Below, piece after piece: positions 17,120-26,341 of a stretch of DNA of 64,000 nt. The stretch comes from JAAFHN01 sp031421855 (GTDB lineage: Bacteria; Pseudomonadota; Gammaproteobacteria; Burkholderiales; Burkholderiaceae_C), in contig JANOPN010000198.1 in the NCBI GenBank assembly GCA_031421855.1, positions 19,356 through 83,355 of the forward strand. Reading direction: 5' to 3'. Under the pieces are notes generated by a model. It was not told the origin of the DNA. It saw nothing but the letters and a program-made list of their open reading frames with translations, and searched no databases. How positions within the stretch are numbered: the stretch's first letter is position 1; each line of letters starts with the position of its first letter. The position numbers and the translations under genes are program-made.

Positions 17120-18544
17120 CTAAAATTCGATGCTGTAGCGATGCAAAGCGGTCAAAATGCGCTCTTCGTAGCCAAAGAGCGATGAATAGCGGCCAGGGTC
17201 CGAGGCATCGGGGTTGAATCCGGGGCCACCGACCAAAAACACCATGCCTGACTGTGTGCTGGGGTCAAGCACCAAGGCCGACGTCAATCCCCAAGCGTTA
17301 CCCAAATGACCCATGCCTCGGTACCCGCCGGGGGCGATCAAGCGGTCGCCGCTTGGTGACTTGGTTGTGGTGACGCTGACGTCGGTGAAGTGTTGAACCC
17401 CCAAACCCCAGGCCCGCATGAGGCCGCCGTAGCTGTCGCCGTTGGCACGGCTACTCGATTGACCGCCTGCGGCCTCATTCATGCGCCACTGCGAACTCAA
17501 CATCAGCGCAACTGTCTCAGGCTTCAAAAACAGCGCCCTGCCACCAGACGCACCATCTAGCACTTGCCCATTTGCAAGCAACATGCGCAGCACCACACCC
17601 AGACCGTTAGCCGACAGGCGCGCCCCACCCTGAGGCCCAAAAACCGTGCCGTTGCTACCAATGACGTAGCTCGGCCCCGCGCGAGGCACGGGCGCAGCAC
17701 TCGAGTAGTCATCCACTTGTGGCACCCACGGGCCAGCAGGATTCCAAACTTCTTTGCCGCTGACTTCGCTGCGTTTTCGGTACAAAGTGGCCAGTCGTTT
17801 CAGCTGGTCCGCTGGAAACGCGGCTGGGTTGAAGCCGCCTTCTATGCCAAGCGGCACAAAAACCAACTCGTGCATCAGCAAATCAAACCGCTTGCCACTG
17901 GCTCGCTCCATCACCGTGCCGATAACGCCCCACGGTAAGTTGGCGTACTGAAAGTACGCGCCCGGCTCGGCATTTTTGCCCCACATGGCACCCTTGCCAT
18001 GCAGCGCGCCGCCCAACTGCAAGACATCGCGGATGTTTTTACCCGCTTCCCAGTAGTAGTTCGCGTCGTCTCGCAACGACGAGGTATGGCTGAGCAACAT
18101 CCGCAGCGTGATGGCTGTATCGGGAAAGTTCGGATTTCTAAGCGACCAACCCAAAACTTCGCTCACATCGGCATCGAGGGTCAATTGCCCCCGCTCAAGC
18201 ATGCGCATCACGCCCAAGCTGGTGATCAGTTTGGAGATCGATGCCACGCGGTAAAGCGTGTCAGACCCAGCCAAGACATCAGGGCGCCCCGCTCCACCCA
18301 TCTGCGCGCGGCCAAAGCCGCCGCTATAGGCCACTTGGCCAGCTCGGACCGACAAAACCGCCAGACTCGCCAGCGGCTTGGTCGCATCATTGCAAATGGC
18401 AGTGAGCTCCGTGCTCAGCCCAAGAAGAGGCGAGTACACAAGTGTCGAAGGGTTAGCCTTGGGTTTTGGCGAGTTCATTTGAGCGCAACCTGACAAAGTT
18501 GCCGCCGCCGCGACAGAAAAGCAACGCCGATTGATGGGATTCAT
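17120..18544 (-). CDS. Serine hydrolase of the S12 (class C beta-lactamase-like/AmpH) group, lipoprotein
   Basis: The 474-residue protein has the S-x-x-K nucleophile motif VASISKLIT, a downstream YxN-type segment YFQYANLPWG, and a C-terminal HLGNAWG region in place of KTG. It belongs to the beta-lactamase/penicillin-binding-like S12 superfamily. Members include D-aminopeptidases, esterases and DD-peptidases, so the substrate cannot be fixed; a peptidoglycan peptide is likely from context. The N-terminus MNPINRRCFSVAAAATLSGC has a lipobox and an RRxF pair, suggesting an exported lipoprotein. Its ATG overlaps the AmiD stop as ATGA, so it is translationally coupled and is the last gene of the operon. 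Confidence 0.87.
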   Translation of the reverse strand: MNPINRRCFSVAAAATLSGCAQMNSPKPKANPSTLVYSPLLGLSTELTAICNDATKPLASLAVLSVRAGQVAYSGGFGRAQMGGAGRPDVLAGSDTLYRVASISKLITSLGVMRMLERGQLTLDADVSEVLGWSLRNPNFPDTAITLRMLLSHTSSLRDDANYYWEAGKNIRDVLQLGGALHGKGAMWGKNAEPGAYFQYANLPWGVIGTVMERASGKRFDLLMHELVFVPLGIEGGFNPAAFPADQLKRLATLYRKRSEVSGKEVWNPAGPWVPQVDDYSSAAPVPRAGPSYVIGSNGTVFGPQGGARLSANGLGVVLRMLLANGQVLDGASGGRALFLKPETVALMLSSQWRMNEAAGGQSSSRANGDSYGGLMRAWGLGVQHFTDVSVTTTKSPSGDRLIAPGGYRGMGHLGNAWGLTSALVLDPSTQSGMVFLVGGPGFNPDASDPGRYSSLFGYEERILTALHRYSIEF

Positions 18545-19332
18545 TTCGTGGTCAACACATCTAATATGGCTGCGGTTTCGCCGTCCATCGCACCGTCGTA
18601 GCGAGTCGGTCGGTACTTCATTTGAAACGCCGCCACCACATCTCGGGTCAATTTGTCGAATTCGCCATTGCTTGAGACTAAAAAACCATGTTTGGCCAGT
18701 TTGCCTTGAAACCATGCCACGTCGGGTAACTTGGCCGTGTACATGGGCAGTTTGGCAGCGACGGCAGCAGCGTCTGGCCAAGGAATCAAGCCTTCATCTG
18801 CGAGGCGCTTCCACGGAAACTTTGGGCCAGGGTCGGTCTTGCGAGTCGGCGCGATGTCGCTGTGGCCGACGATGCGGTCGCCTCGAATGTTGTGGCGTTT
18901 GACGATGTCTTTGACCAGCTTCAGCACGGCCTCGACCTGAGCGGGCGGATAGTCAGCATAAGCAAACTGTCCTTGCGCGTTGGGTCGACCACCGCCGTTG
19001 ACGATTTCGATGCCGATCGAGCTGGCGTTGAGCGAGGTGCTCCCCTGCCACGAGCTCACACCGGCATGAAAGGAGCGCCGCTCTTCGTCAACCAATTGGT
19101 AAATCTCAACAGGGTCGTCGCGCACCAAATAGTGGCTGCTCACCGGCCCACCCGTGAGGGTTTTGAGCGACGAAGGAAAGTCGCCCCATGTGTAGTGAAT
19201 GACCAAAAACTGCACGCGGCTGTCTTGGTTCTTCGACACAAAGGACTTATCAATTTTCAGATCGGTCGCGCATGCGCCTAAGCTGGCGATTGCGGCCACG
19301 GCGAGCAACTTCAAAAAGGATCGAATCAACAT
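18541..19332 (-). CDS. amiD: N-acetylmuramoyl-L-alanine amidase, AmiD-type lipoprotein
   Basis: The 263-residue protein has a lipobox LGAC at Cys21 and an Amidase_2 domain with zinc ligands His46 (VIHYTW), His157 (GHSDIAP) and Asp167 (KTDPGP). A C-terminal peptidoglycan-binding helical repeat follows at about residues 200-260. This is the layout of E. coli AmiD, an outer-membrane amidase that cuts the MurNAc-L-Ala bond, including anhydro-MurNAc forms. It lies four bases after the kinase gene, inside the murQ/nag operon, and would strip peptides from muropeptides before sugar uptake. Confidence 0.92.
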   Translation of the reverse strand: MLIRSFLKLLAVAAIASLGACATDLKIDKSFVSKNQDSRVQFLVIHYTWGDFPSSLKTLTGGPVSSHYLVRDDPVEIYQLVDEERRSFHAGVSSWQGSTSLNASSIGIEIVNGGGRPNAQGQFAYADYPPAQVEAVLKLVKDIVKRHNIRGDRIVGHSDIAPTRKTDPGPKFPWKRLADEGLIPWPDAAAVAAKLPMYTAKLPDVAWFQGKLAKHGFLVSSNGEFDKLTRDVVAAFQMKYRPTRYDGAMDGETAAILDVLTTK

Positions 19333-19336
19333 GGTG

Positions 19337-20281
19337 TCAAGGCTCCAAAACGGGTGAAATCATGCCGCATGCAGCTAGTTTGGCTGCAGCTTGAGCCAGA
19401 TTCAGCGGCATCGCACAGAGTACATCAGCGCCAGGATGCACTTCACGAATGCGCGCCAAACAAGCTGACTGCACCCTAGGCAACTCGGTCAGTACCCGCC
19501 CAGCCAGTGCCAAGGGGCGAAGCCCGTGACTTCGAAACGACGCGTTGACAAGTCGTGCCAGTTCTTGGCCGGCACGAGTCAAAATTTGCGCTGACATGAC
19601 ATCCGAATTTTGGGTTTGAGCAACCGCTAAAGTGAGTTTGGCCACACCGCCGCGCGCGTTAGCCAGCTCTTGCCCGTAGACAAGGGCACGAGTCGCCGCC
19701 CAGTCATCGCTGCCAATTTGCTCAAATATGGCATCAGCCAGCTGAGTTCTGGGCAGGGATTCGCCACTTTCTTCTTGCCGCCAAACCGCGCGAAGGGCTT
19801 CACAACCGATCCAAAATCCGCCACCAGCGTCGTCGAGCAACGCGCCTCGACCACCGACCCGGTGCAAACGACCAGCGTGGTCCAAATGCGACGCATAGGA
19901 CCCTGTGCCCGCGTAGAGCACATGTCCAAGACCCGCGCCAGACGGAAAATGCACCTGATGGACCAAGGCCATGTCGCTGCGCAAGTGAATCGCATCCGGG
20001 TTGAGTCCAAAAGCCTGTGCGGTCATCGACGCGGCCAAAGCCGCATTTGACCCCGCCCCGGCCCCAGTCAGCCCGAAGAGCACGGCAGCCACAGGCTCCG
20101 CGCGCGGCAAGGCTGTTGCGATTGATTTCAGCACCGAGGCAAACTGCTCACGCCCGTCGCTTGAACTCAGCATCAAACCCGACAGCGTGCCCACCTCGCC
20201 ATCCGCCAGCACCCGCCCGCCGCCGTTCGCAACCGCCCACCGCGTGGACGTACCACCGGCGTCGAGCCCCAGGCCAATCAC
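19337..20281 (-). CDS. BadF/BadG-type amino-sugar kinase (GlcNAc/MurNAc kinase, NagK/MurK-like)
   Basis: The 314-residue ASKHA-fold kinase starts MIGLGLDAGGTSTRWAVA with the phosphate-1 motif DAGGTSTRW. It has the phosphate-2 region GTGSYASHLD and the GGRGALLDDAGGGFWIG segment typical of eukaryotic-type GlcNAc kinases and Clostridium MurK. It would make GlcNAc-6-P and/or MurNAc-6-P, the substrates of NagA and MurQ in the same operon. The GTG start overlaps the previous TGA (GTGA). Which sugar is preferred cannot be read from the sequence. Confidence 0.85.
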   Translation of the reverse strand: MIGLGLDAGGTSTRWAVANGGGRVLADGEVGTLSGLMLSSSDGREQFASVLKSIATALPRAEPVAAVLFGLTGAGAGSNAALAASMTAQAFGLNPDAIHLRSDMALVHQVHFPSGAGLGHVLYAGTGSYASHLDHAGRLHRVGGRGALLDDAGGGFWIGCEALRAVWRQEESGESLPRTQLADAIFEQIGSDDWAATRALVYGQELANARGGVAKLTLAVAQTQNSDVMSAQILTRAGQELARLVNASFRSHGLRPLALAGRVLTELPRVQSACLARIREVHPGADVLCAMPLNLAQAAAKLAACGMISPVLEP

Positions 20282-21915
20282 GGACTAACCTTCACCGATG
20301 CCGACACGGTTTGCGACTCGTGACCAAATCGGTCGATGGACGACACCACAATGGCATCGGTGCCACCTGCGAGTTTGATCGGCGCACCAGCCGCATGGAT
20401 ACCAAGCTGCCAAGCGCCAGAAACGCGCTGCCAAACCGCTAGCTTCAGCGGCACGGCACCGGCTTGGTTTTTGGGATGCTCGCTTACAGCAACCAACAAA
20501 TCGTCGCCGCTGACCCTGAGCAAAGTGGGTGCGGCCAAGCCTGTTTTAGGCGCGCGAAGCGAGGGCGGAACAAGGGCCGTTTGCGCATAAAGGGGCTTCA
20601 AAGCATCGGCAAGGCCGAGTCGATTTTTGTAGAGCGCAATCCAACTGAAATGCACGTGTCCGTTGAGTAGCGAGTTGGCAGCTGACCGCTCGCGGGTGAT
20701 GTCGATCTGTCGGGTGATCTCAGGCGGTTGCCATGTCGCGGTTGATCCGTTGATTCGGCTACTGTACAGGCCCGAAAACACATGCAAACCTTTTGGGTTT
20801 TGAGCGGCCCAGTAGTCAAGCAACACCGGAAAAGACTGCGCCTTTTGATCAATTGCCCAATACAGCTGAGGAACCAAATAATCCATCCAGCCGCGCGCCA
20901 TCCACAGCTCGACGTCGGCGTACAGCTCGTCGTATTGGCTAAACCCTTTGATGCCCTCGGGTCGCAGCGCGGGCTTGCCCAAACCAAATGGGCTCACCCC
21001 AACACGCAACCATGGCTTGATGGCGCGCACGCGGGTGTCCATCTGTTCGACAAATCGGTTGACGTTGTCGCGTCGCCAACCGGCGCGGGTGAGCGTGCCG
21101 CCGGTTTGGGTGTACGCGCGCCAACTGGGCTCATCGGGGAAGTCAAGCTTTACACTCACGGTGACAGACCCACGCGCGGTCGACGGCTGCGCGCTTGTCA
21201 CAGGGTACGGGTAAAAGTAGTCATCGATGTGAATACCGTCAATGTCGTATCGCCGCGCAACGTCGTCGATGACGGCAAGCGAGTGCGCCGACGCTTTGGA
21301 CTCGCCGGGGTCAAGCCAACCAAAACCGCCATATGTTTTCACCAGATCGGGTTGCGTGCGGCTGATGTGGTTCGCGCTCGCGGCAGACTTGGCAGCCACG
21401 TGGCGAGCACGGTAGGGGTTGAACCACGCATGCAACTCGATGCCAGAGCGATGCGCCTCGTCAATCCATGTCTGCAGCGGATCGAACGCTGCTGTGTTCG
21501 TCGGGTCTAGCCATTTGGGCGGCTCACCTTGTTTGCCACTGAGCACGTCGGCCCACGGCTCCAGCTCGCTGGGGTAGATGGCATCAGCATTGGAGCGTAC
21601 CTGCAACAGCAAGGCATTGATGCCCAAGGCCTTGGCAGCCTTCACGCTGTCAACGATCTCGCTGCGCATGGCATCGGCGCTCAATCCAGGCTTACTCGGC
21701 CAATCGATGTTGGCAACCGTCGCCACCCATGCTGCCCGAAACTCTCTGGGCAGCGCGGGTGCTTGATGGGGCTCTAACACGAAGCCTGGCGACGCTTGGG
21801 TTGGGTCAGGCATCGAAGCACTTGAGCCCGGATCGGTTGCACAAGCGCTCAGGATCGCCGCAAGGGAAATCCACTTGGGCCATCGCTTCGCGCATCGAGT
21901 TAAAGAGATGTTCAT
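20278..21915 (-). CDS. GHL10-family glycoside hydrolase lipoprotein (DigH/YddW-like)
   Basis: The 545-residue protein has a lipobox ending LSAC at about Cys25, then PREFRAAWVATVANIDWPS, the standard entry of the GHL10 (former DUF187) barrel. The likely active-site strand is RYDIDGIHIDDYFYPYP, and VPQLYWAI is a further conserved strand. A small C-terminal beta domain follows. E. coli DigH (YddW) of this family cuts peptide-free peptidoglycan glycan strands; that activity fits this operon, which encodes an amidase and MurNAc catabolism. It starts two bases before the end of the nagX-like gene. Confidence 0.87.
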   Translation of the reverse strand: MNISLTRCAKRWPKWISLAAILSACATDPGSSASMPDPTQASPGFVLEPHQAPALPREFRAAWVATVANIDWPSKPGLSADAMRSEIVDSVKAAKALGINALLLQVRSNADAIYPSELEPWADVLSGKQGEPPKWLDPTNTAAFDPLQTWIDEAHRSGIELHAWFNPYRARHVAAKSAASANHISRTQPDLVKTYGGFGWLDPGESKASAHSLAVIDDVARRYDIDGIHIDDYFYPYPVTSAQPSTARGSVTVSVKLDFPDEPSWRAYTQTGGTLTRAGWRRDNVNRFVEQMDTRVRAIKPWLRVGVSPFGLGKPALRPEGIKGFSQYDELYADVELWMARGWMDYLVPQLYWAIDQKAQSFPVLLDYWAAQNPKGLHVFSGLYSSRINGSTATWQPPEITRQIDITRERSAANSLLNGHVHFSWIALYKNRLGLADALKPLYAQTALVPPSLRAPKTGLAAPTLLRVSGDDLLVAVSEHPKNQAGAVPLKLAVWQRVSGAWQLGIHAAGAPIKLAGGTDAIVVSSIDRFGHESQTVSASVKVSP

Positions 21916-21917
21916 GC

Positions 21918-23087
21918 TCAAACCTTCACAAACCAGCGTTTTTTCCACATCGCCCAAGCTATAAAGAAAAAGCACAGGTTAAATAAACAAGCGAATAGCA
22001 GGGACGTGTCGACTGGCGACAACCCGAGAGACTTCATCGGCACAAACAAGGCCATCTTCAACGTCACGACGGCACCCCCGCCGCCATCCACTTTGATGAA
22101 GTTCAGCATCTTGGCGACCAAACTGGCCAATGCGAACAAAAACAGCGCGTTCATGCCGTAAATGGTCATCGGCTTGAGCCACTTCTGTGATGCCGTGCGA
22201 ACCGATGCGCGCTGACAAGCATCCATGAGCCAATAAAACGCGCCAAACACCAACCAAGCCCACCCTGTCATGAACACGGCATACGACGGCGTCCACAGGC
22301 TTTTGTTGATGGGCATCAACACACTGCCCAGCACAGCGCCCAACCAAAGCGCGGCCAACCCAGCCAACAACAGCCAGACGGTTTTCTCGGCCGCGTCAAC
22401 TTTGGCCAGCAACCAATGCCCGGTCAGTGCGCCAAAAAGCAAACTACCAATGGCGGGTAGCGTGCTCCAAAGCCCCTCGGGATCCCAAGTTTTGACCTTG
22501 GCCCACAAATGCCCGCTCATGAGCATTCGGTCCAGGTGAGCGCCAAAATCACGGCCCGGTTCAAGTACCCCGGCCGCGACCACACCCGTGACATCAGGCA
22601 CCGCAACCCAAAGCATCGCCGCGCTGTAAATCGCAAACAAAGCCACGATTGCACCAAGTTGTGCGCGCCATTGGCACAAAACAACCAAAGGCGCAGCCAA
22701 GGCCGTGCAAATCGCAATGCGCTGCAACACACCGAGAATGCGCACGGTGCTGAAATCAAACGCCGGAATCAAACTGAGGACAAACCCAATCGCAAAAATC
22801 GTTGCGGCGCGTCGCCACAGGGTCAGCAACAACGCCTGATTTGTGGCGCTTGACCGCTGCACATCGCCATGCTTGGCGTGCATGGCCAAAACCATGGACA
22901 CACCGGAGATGAACAGAAAAAACGGAAAAATCCAGTCGGTGAACGTCCATCCATGCCACTCGGCATGCGCCAATTGCGGATACAACGCACCCCAGTCGCC
23001 GGGGTTGTTAACCAGCAACATCGACGCAATCGTGAACCCGCGAAACGCGTCCAGCGACACCAAGCGCTTGTTGTCCGACGTGCTCAC
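21918..23087 (-). CDS. nagX: NagX-like membrane acyltransferase (DUF5009/HGSNAT-type)
   Basis: The 389-residue integral membrane protein begins VSTSDNKRLVSLDAFRGFTI, the family's first-helix signature (read as Met at the GTG), with about ten hydrophobic helices. It resembles heparan-alpha-glucosaminide acetyltransferase and the NagX proteins of bacterial GlcNAc-utilisation loci. NagX function is not firmly established; transmembrane transfer of an acetyl group to amino sugars is a reasonable guess. The GTG at 23087 has GGAGG upstream and overlaps the AmpG stop as GTGA, which fixes the start. Confidence 0.85.
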   Translation of the reverse strand: MSTSDNKRLVSLDAFRGFTIASMLLVNNPGDWGALYPQLAHAEWHGWTFTDWIFPFFLFISGVSMVLAMHAKHGDVQRSSATNQALLLTLWRRAATIFAIGFVLSLIPAFDFSTVRILGVLQRIAICTALAAPLVVLCQWRAQLGAIVALFAIYSAAMLWVAVPDVTGVVAAGVLEPGRDFGAHLDRMLMSGHLWAKVKTWDPEGLWSTLPAIGSLLFGALTGHWLLAKVDAAEKTVWLLLAGLAALWLGAVLGSVLMPINKSLWTPSYAVFMTGWAWLVFGAFYWLMDACQRASVRTASQKWLKPMTIYGMNALFLFALASLVAKMLNFIKVDGGGGAVVTLKMALFVPMKSLGLSPVDTSLLFACLFNLCFFFIAWAMWKKRWFVKV

Positions 23088-24370
23088 TTGCCCTCCTGCG
23101 CGCGCTGGCCAAAGGCAGGGTCGATCTTCAAAAACACGGTCACCAGCACCGACGGCAAGGTCGCGATACAAACCCAGATGAAGAAGTTCGGATATCCAAT
23201 GGCTTGCTGAATGTAGCCACTTACCATGCCCGGCAACATCATGCCCATCGCCATGAAGCCTGTACACAGCGCGTAGTGCGCCGTTTTATGCGGCCCGTCA
23301 GCCACCATGATCATGAAGAGCAAATACGCCGCAAAGCCAAAGCCGTAGCCAAACTGTTCGACCATCAAGGCAGCCGATATGGCGACCATGCTGGTCGGTT
23401 GCGTGTAGGCGAGCACCACAAACAAAATGTTGGGCAAGTGCACCGCCAACAACATCGGCCAAATCCAGCGCTTTAAACCATGCTTTGAGATCGCCAAACC
23501 ACCCAAAATGCCGCCGACCGTGAGCGAAGCCACACCCAGGGTGCCGTACACCAAGCCCACTTGCTGGGTACTCAAGTTCAAGCCGCCCTTATCCATTGGG
23601 TCAAGCAAAAAAGGGGCAACCAGTTTGAGCGCCTGCGCTTCACCCAAGCGAAACGTCAACAAGAACGCCAACACAATGAAGATATCTTTGCGCTTGAAAA
23701 ACGACTTAAACGTCAACACAAACTCAGTCCAAACCGCTGTGCCCCGAGTTCGAACCGCTTGGTCGGTGCTGGGTCGCGGCAACACAAAGCGGTGATAAAC
23801 GCTGAGCAGCACAAACAAGAGCGCCAGTACCCAGAAAACGATTGACCAGGCCGTCCGCACGTCGCCTGTCCAGTCGCGCAAGCTGCCGGCGAGCCACACC
23901 AAAGCCCCTTGCCCAGCGATGTTGGCCAGTCGATAAAACGTGCTGCGCACCCCGACAAAAGCCGCTTGTTGATGCTGCTCCAGACTCAGCATGTAAAAGC
24001 CGTCGGCTGCGATGTCATGGGTCGCAGACGCAAACGCCATCAGCCACAAAACGGCCAGCGACATTTGCACAAAATTCGATGTCGGCAAAGTCAAAGCAAC
24101 TAAAGCCATGGCCGCTGCAACGACCGCTTGCAAGGTCACAATCCAAAATCGTTTGGTGCGAAACATGTCAACCAGCGGCGACCACAGCGGCTTGATGACC
24201 CACGGCAAATACAACCAGCTGGTGTAGGCGGCGATCTCGCCATTGCTCAGCCCCAAGTTTTTGAACATGATGACCGACAGCGTCATCACAACCACATACG
24301 GAATGCCTTGCCCGAAATAGAGCGTCGGAATCCACGCCCAAGGGTTTCGTTTTGCAATCGATTGACTCAT
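23084..24370 (-). CDS. MFS permease, AmpG-type muropeptide transporter
   Basis: The 428-residue protein has about twelve membrane helices and starts NPWAWIPTLYFGQGIPYVVVMTL, like AmpG and the related Bacteroidetes permeases, with THDIAADGFYMLSL in the fourth-fifth helix region (conserved D in the family). AmpG imports GlcNAc-anhydroMurNAc with or without peptides. The gene is translationally coupled to murQ upstream (ATGA overlap) and to the nagX-like gene downstream, which supports a muropeptide or disaccharide substrate. It could also be a NagP-like GlcNAc carrier. Confidence 0.85.
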   Translation of the reverse strand: MSQSIAKRNPWAWIPTLYFGQGIPYVVVMTLSVIMFKNLGLSNGEIAAYTSWLYLPWVIKPLWSPLVDMFRTKRFWIVTLQAVVAAAMALVALTLPTSNFVQMSLAVLWLMAFASATHDIAADGFYMLSLEQHQQAAFVGVRSTFYRLANIAGQGALVWLAGSLRDWTGDVRTAWSIVFWVLALLFVLLSVYHRFVLPRPSTDQAVRTRGTAVWTEFVLTFKSFFKRKDIFIVLAFLLTFRLGEAQALKLVAPFLLDPMDKGGLNLSTQQVGLVYGTLGVASLTVGGILGGLAISKHGLKRWIWPMLLAVHLPNILFVVLAYTQPTSMVAISAALMVEQFGYGFGFAAYLLFMIMVADGPHKTAHYALCTGFMAMGMMLPGMVSGYIQQAIGYPNFFIWVCIATLPSVLVTVFLKIDPAFGQRAQEGK

Positions 24371-25278
24371 GGGGCTTTTCCTTCAAGTGCTTTGCGCACA
24401 TTGCCGTCCACGCCGTCAAGCAAGGATTTGGCTTGTTCGGCGCTCAGGGATTTCAAAATAGCAACGATGGCGACCTTGACCGACCCCGCGCAGGCTAGCA
24501 AGGTTGAGGCCGCAACGGACTCTTCGGCGTCGGTTGCCAACATCGTCAACCGAATGCTGCGGCGCACCAGCTTGGCATTGGTCGCCTTGAGGTCAACCAT
24601 CAGGTTGCCGTGAACTTTGTTCAGGCGCACCATGATGCCGCTTGAAATCGCGTTAAGCGTGATTTTTTGCGAGGTTCCGGCTTTGAGGCGTGTGCTGCCC
24701 GAGATGACCTCGGGGCCCGTGTCGAGCACGATGCCAATGTCAGCCTGACGGGCCACCGGCGCGTCGGCGTTGTTGGCAATGCCGATGCTCAACGCGCCAG
24801 CTGATTTGGCTTTTGCCAATGCACCCAGCGCATACGGGGTCGTGCCAGAAGCTGCCAAGGCAATCACAACGTCGACGGTTTGCACATCGACCGCTTGCAA
24901 GTCAATTGCGCCTTGCTCAAAGTTGTCCTCGGCACCTTCAACGGCTTGGTAGATGGCTTGTTTGCCACCGGCCAGTAGGGCAATCGCGCGCTCGCGCGGC
25001 CACGAGAAAGTTGGATAGAGCTCAACGCTGTCCAGCAAACCCAGCCGACCCGACGTGCCTGCGCCGACGTAAATCAGTCTCCCACCTTCGCGCAGCCTGG
25101 CGGTTGCTGCGTTTACCGCACGGGCAATTTCCTTTGATGCCGCGCGCACGGCTTCAACGGCTTCGCGCTGATCGTCAATCAAGGCACCGACTAAGTCTTC
25201 GGTGGTGTAGCTGTCCAATTGGCTATGCTGAGGGTGCGCTTGCTCGGTTTGGAGGATGAGGGGAGCAGGGGTCGTCAT
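24367..25278 (-). CDS. murQ: N-acetylmuramic acid 6-phosphate etherase
   Basis: The 303-residue SIS-domain lyase converts MurNAc-6-P to GlcNAc-6-P and D-lactate. Signature segments are LIYVGAGTSGRLGLLDSVELYPTFSW, ALAASGTTPYALGAL, GPEVISGSTRLKAGTSQK and the C-terminal LACAGSVKVAIV helix region. Length and motifs are those of MurQ. The ATG at 25278 is used; in-frame residues upstream are not conserved. It is the step that links MurNAc to NagA, encoded two genes upstream. Confidence 0.95.
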   Translation of the reverse strand: MTTPAPLILQTEQAHPQHSQLDSYTTEDLVGALIDDQREAVEAVRAASKEIARAVNAATARLREGGRLIYVGAGTSGRLGLLDSVELYPTFSWPRERAIALLAGGKQAIYQAVEGAEDNFEQGAIDLQAVDVQTVDVVIALAASGTTPYALGALAKAKSAGALSIGIANNADAPVARQADIGIVLDTGPEVISGSTRLKAGTSQKITLNAISSGIMVRLNKVHGNLMVDLKATNAKLVRRSIRLTMLATDAEESVAASTLLACAGSVKVAIVAILKSLSAEQAKSLLDGVDGNVRKALEGKAP

Positions 25279-25297
25279 GTGTGGGTTTTGGTTCACC

Positions 25298-26332
25298 TCA
25301 ATGGGTGCGAGTGACTTTTGACAAATGCGCCGGCTCATCGGGGTTCAGACCTCGCAAACGCGCCAACGCCTCGACCATGACATAAAACGACTGCATCGCG
25401 CAAATGCCATCAAGCAATGGGTGTCGGCTCTCAACAATCGTTAAGTCAGATGCAACGCCAGAGACGTTGCCTGACGCAGCAACCAACACCGCAGCACCAC
25501 GCTCGCGCAAGGCCTTCGACACCGCGAGGGCATCCGCTTGTCCAGGGCCGCGCGGCGCGATGACCAACACGGCGAAACCGGGCTGCACCAAAGCCATTGG
25601 GCCGTGAACGACCTCGGCACTTGAGAAGGCCTCGGCATGAATGCCGCAGGTTTCCTTGAACTTGAGCGCCACCTCCATGGCAAGCGGCCAAGCGGACCCA
25701 CGTCCCAAAACATAGAGCTGATGCACGCGCGCAAGCCTATCCAAAGCCTTCGACCAATTTTCGGTCAAGGCACGATTCATGGTCTGAGGTAAGGCCGACA
25801 ACGCGTCGGCCAAATGGTCGTCTTGTTGCCACAAAGCCTGCAAATGCAGGCCGGCCACCAGTTGCGCCAAATAGCTCTTGGTGGCCGCCACACTCGTCTC
25901 AGGACCGGCGTGCAGGTCAAGTGCCCATCGCGCACCCGTCGCCAAAGGCGATTTCAGGTCGTTGACCCAAGCCACAGTTGGTGACCCGGCGTTTGCGAAA
26001 TGCGCCATCGCCGCAACCAAGTCTGGGCTTTGCCCCGATTGCGAGAACGCAAAGGCCCAGGTGTTTGGGCCGCCGCTGGGCGCTTGGAACAAGTTCACCA
26101 AGGAGCTTGGAATCGAGGTGATCACACGTTTGCTTGCCGCCATCGCGTTGTAGGCAAAAAAACTGGCCGCATGATCCGAGCTGCCGCGTGCCAAGGTGAG
26201 CATGGCTTCGCAAGCGTTGGCTCGCAGCTCGCCCGCAAGTTCGCTAACCGCAGCCGCGTTCGCAGCGAGTTGATGGGCAACGCGTGTTGGAGCCTCGCTC
26301 GCCTCCTTGAACATTTGCGTCGGGCTATTCAT
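25298..26332 (-). CDS. nagB-II: Glucosamine-6-phosphate deaminase, NagB-II (SIS-type)
   Basis: The 344-residue double-SIS protein has ARGSSDHAASF near residue 48, FSQSGQSPDL near 95 and GRGSAWPLAMEVALKFKET near 205. The lysine-containing EAFSSAEVVHGPMAL segment follows, as in the isomerase half of GlmS. The absence of a glutaminase domain and the position between nagA and murQ match NagB-II of Shewanella-type GlcNAc pathways, which makes fructose-6-phosphate and ammonia. An alternative SIS role (fructosamine-6-P deglycase) is less likely here. Confidence 0.9.
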   Translation of the reverse strand: MNSPTQMFKEASEAPTRVAHQLAANAAAVSELAGELRANACEAMLTLARGSSDHAASFFAYNAMAASKRVITSIPSSLVNLFQAPSGGPNTWAFAFSQSGQSPDLVAAMAHFANAGSPTVAWVNDLKSPLATGARWALDLHAGPETSVAATKSYLAQLVAGLHLQALWQQDDHLADALSALPQTMNRALTENWSKALDRLARVHQLYVLGRGSAWPLAMEVALKFKETCGIHAEAFSSAEVVHGPMALVQPGFAVLVIAPRGPGQADALAVSKALRERGAAVLVAASGNVSGVASDLTIVESRHPLLDGICAMQSFYVMVEALARLRGLNPDEPAHLSKVTRTH

Positions 26333-26341
26333 CGATCTGTT

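Noticed and set aside
17120..18544. S12 protein as a true class C beta-lactamase
   Set aside because: Lacks a clear KTG motif and has a lipobox; adjacency to AmiD and amino-sugar genes fits a peptidoglycan or D-amino acid hydrolase.
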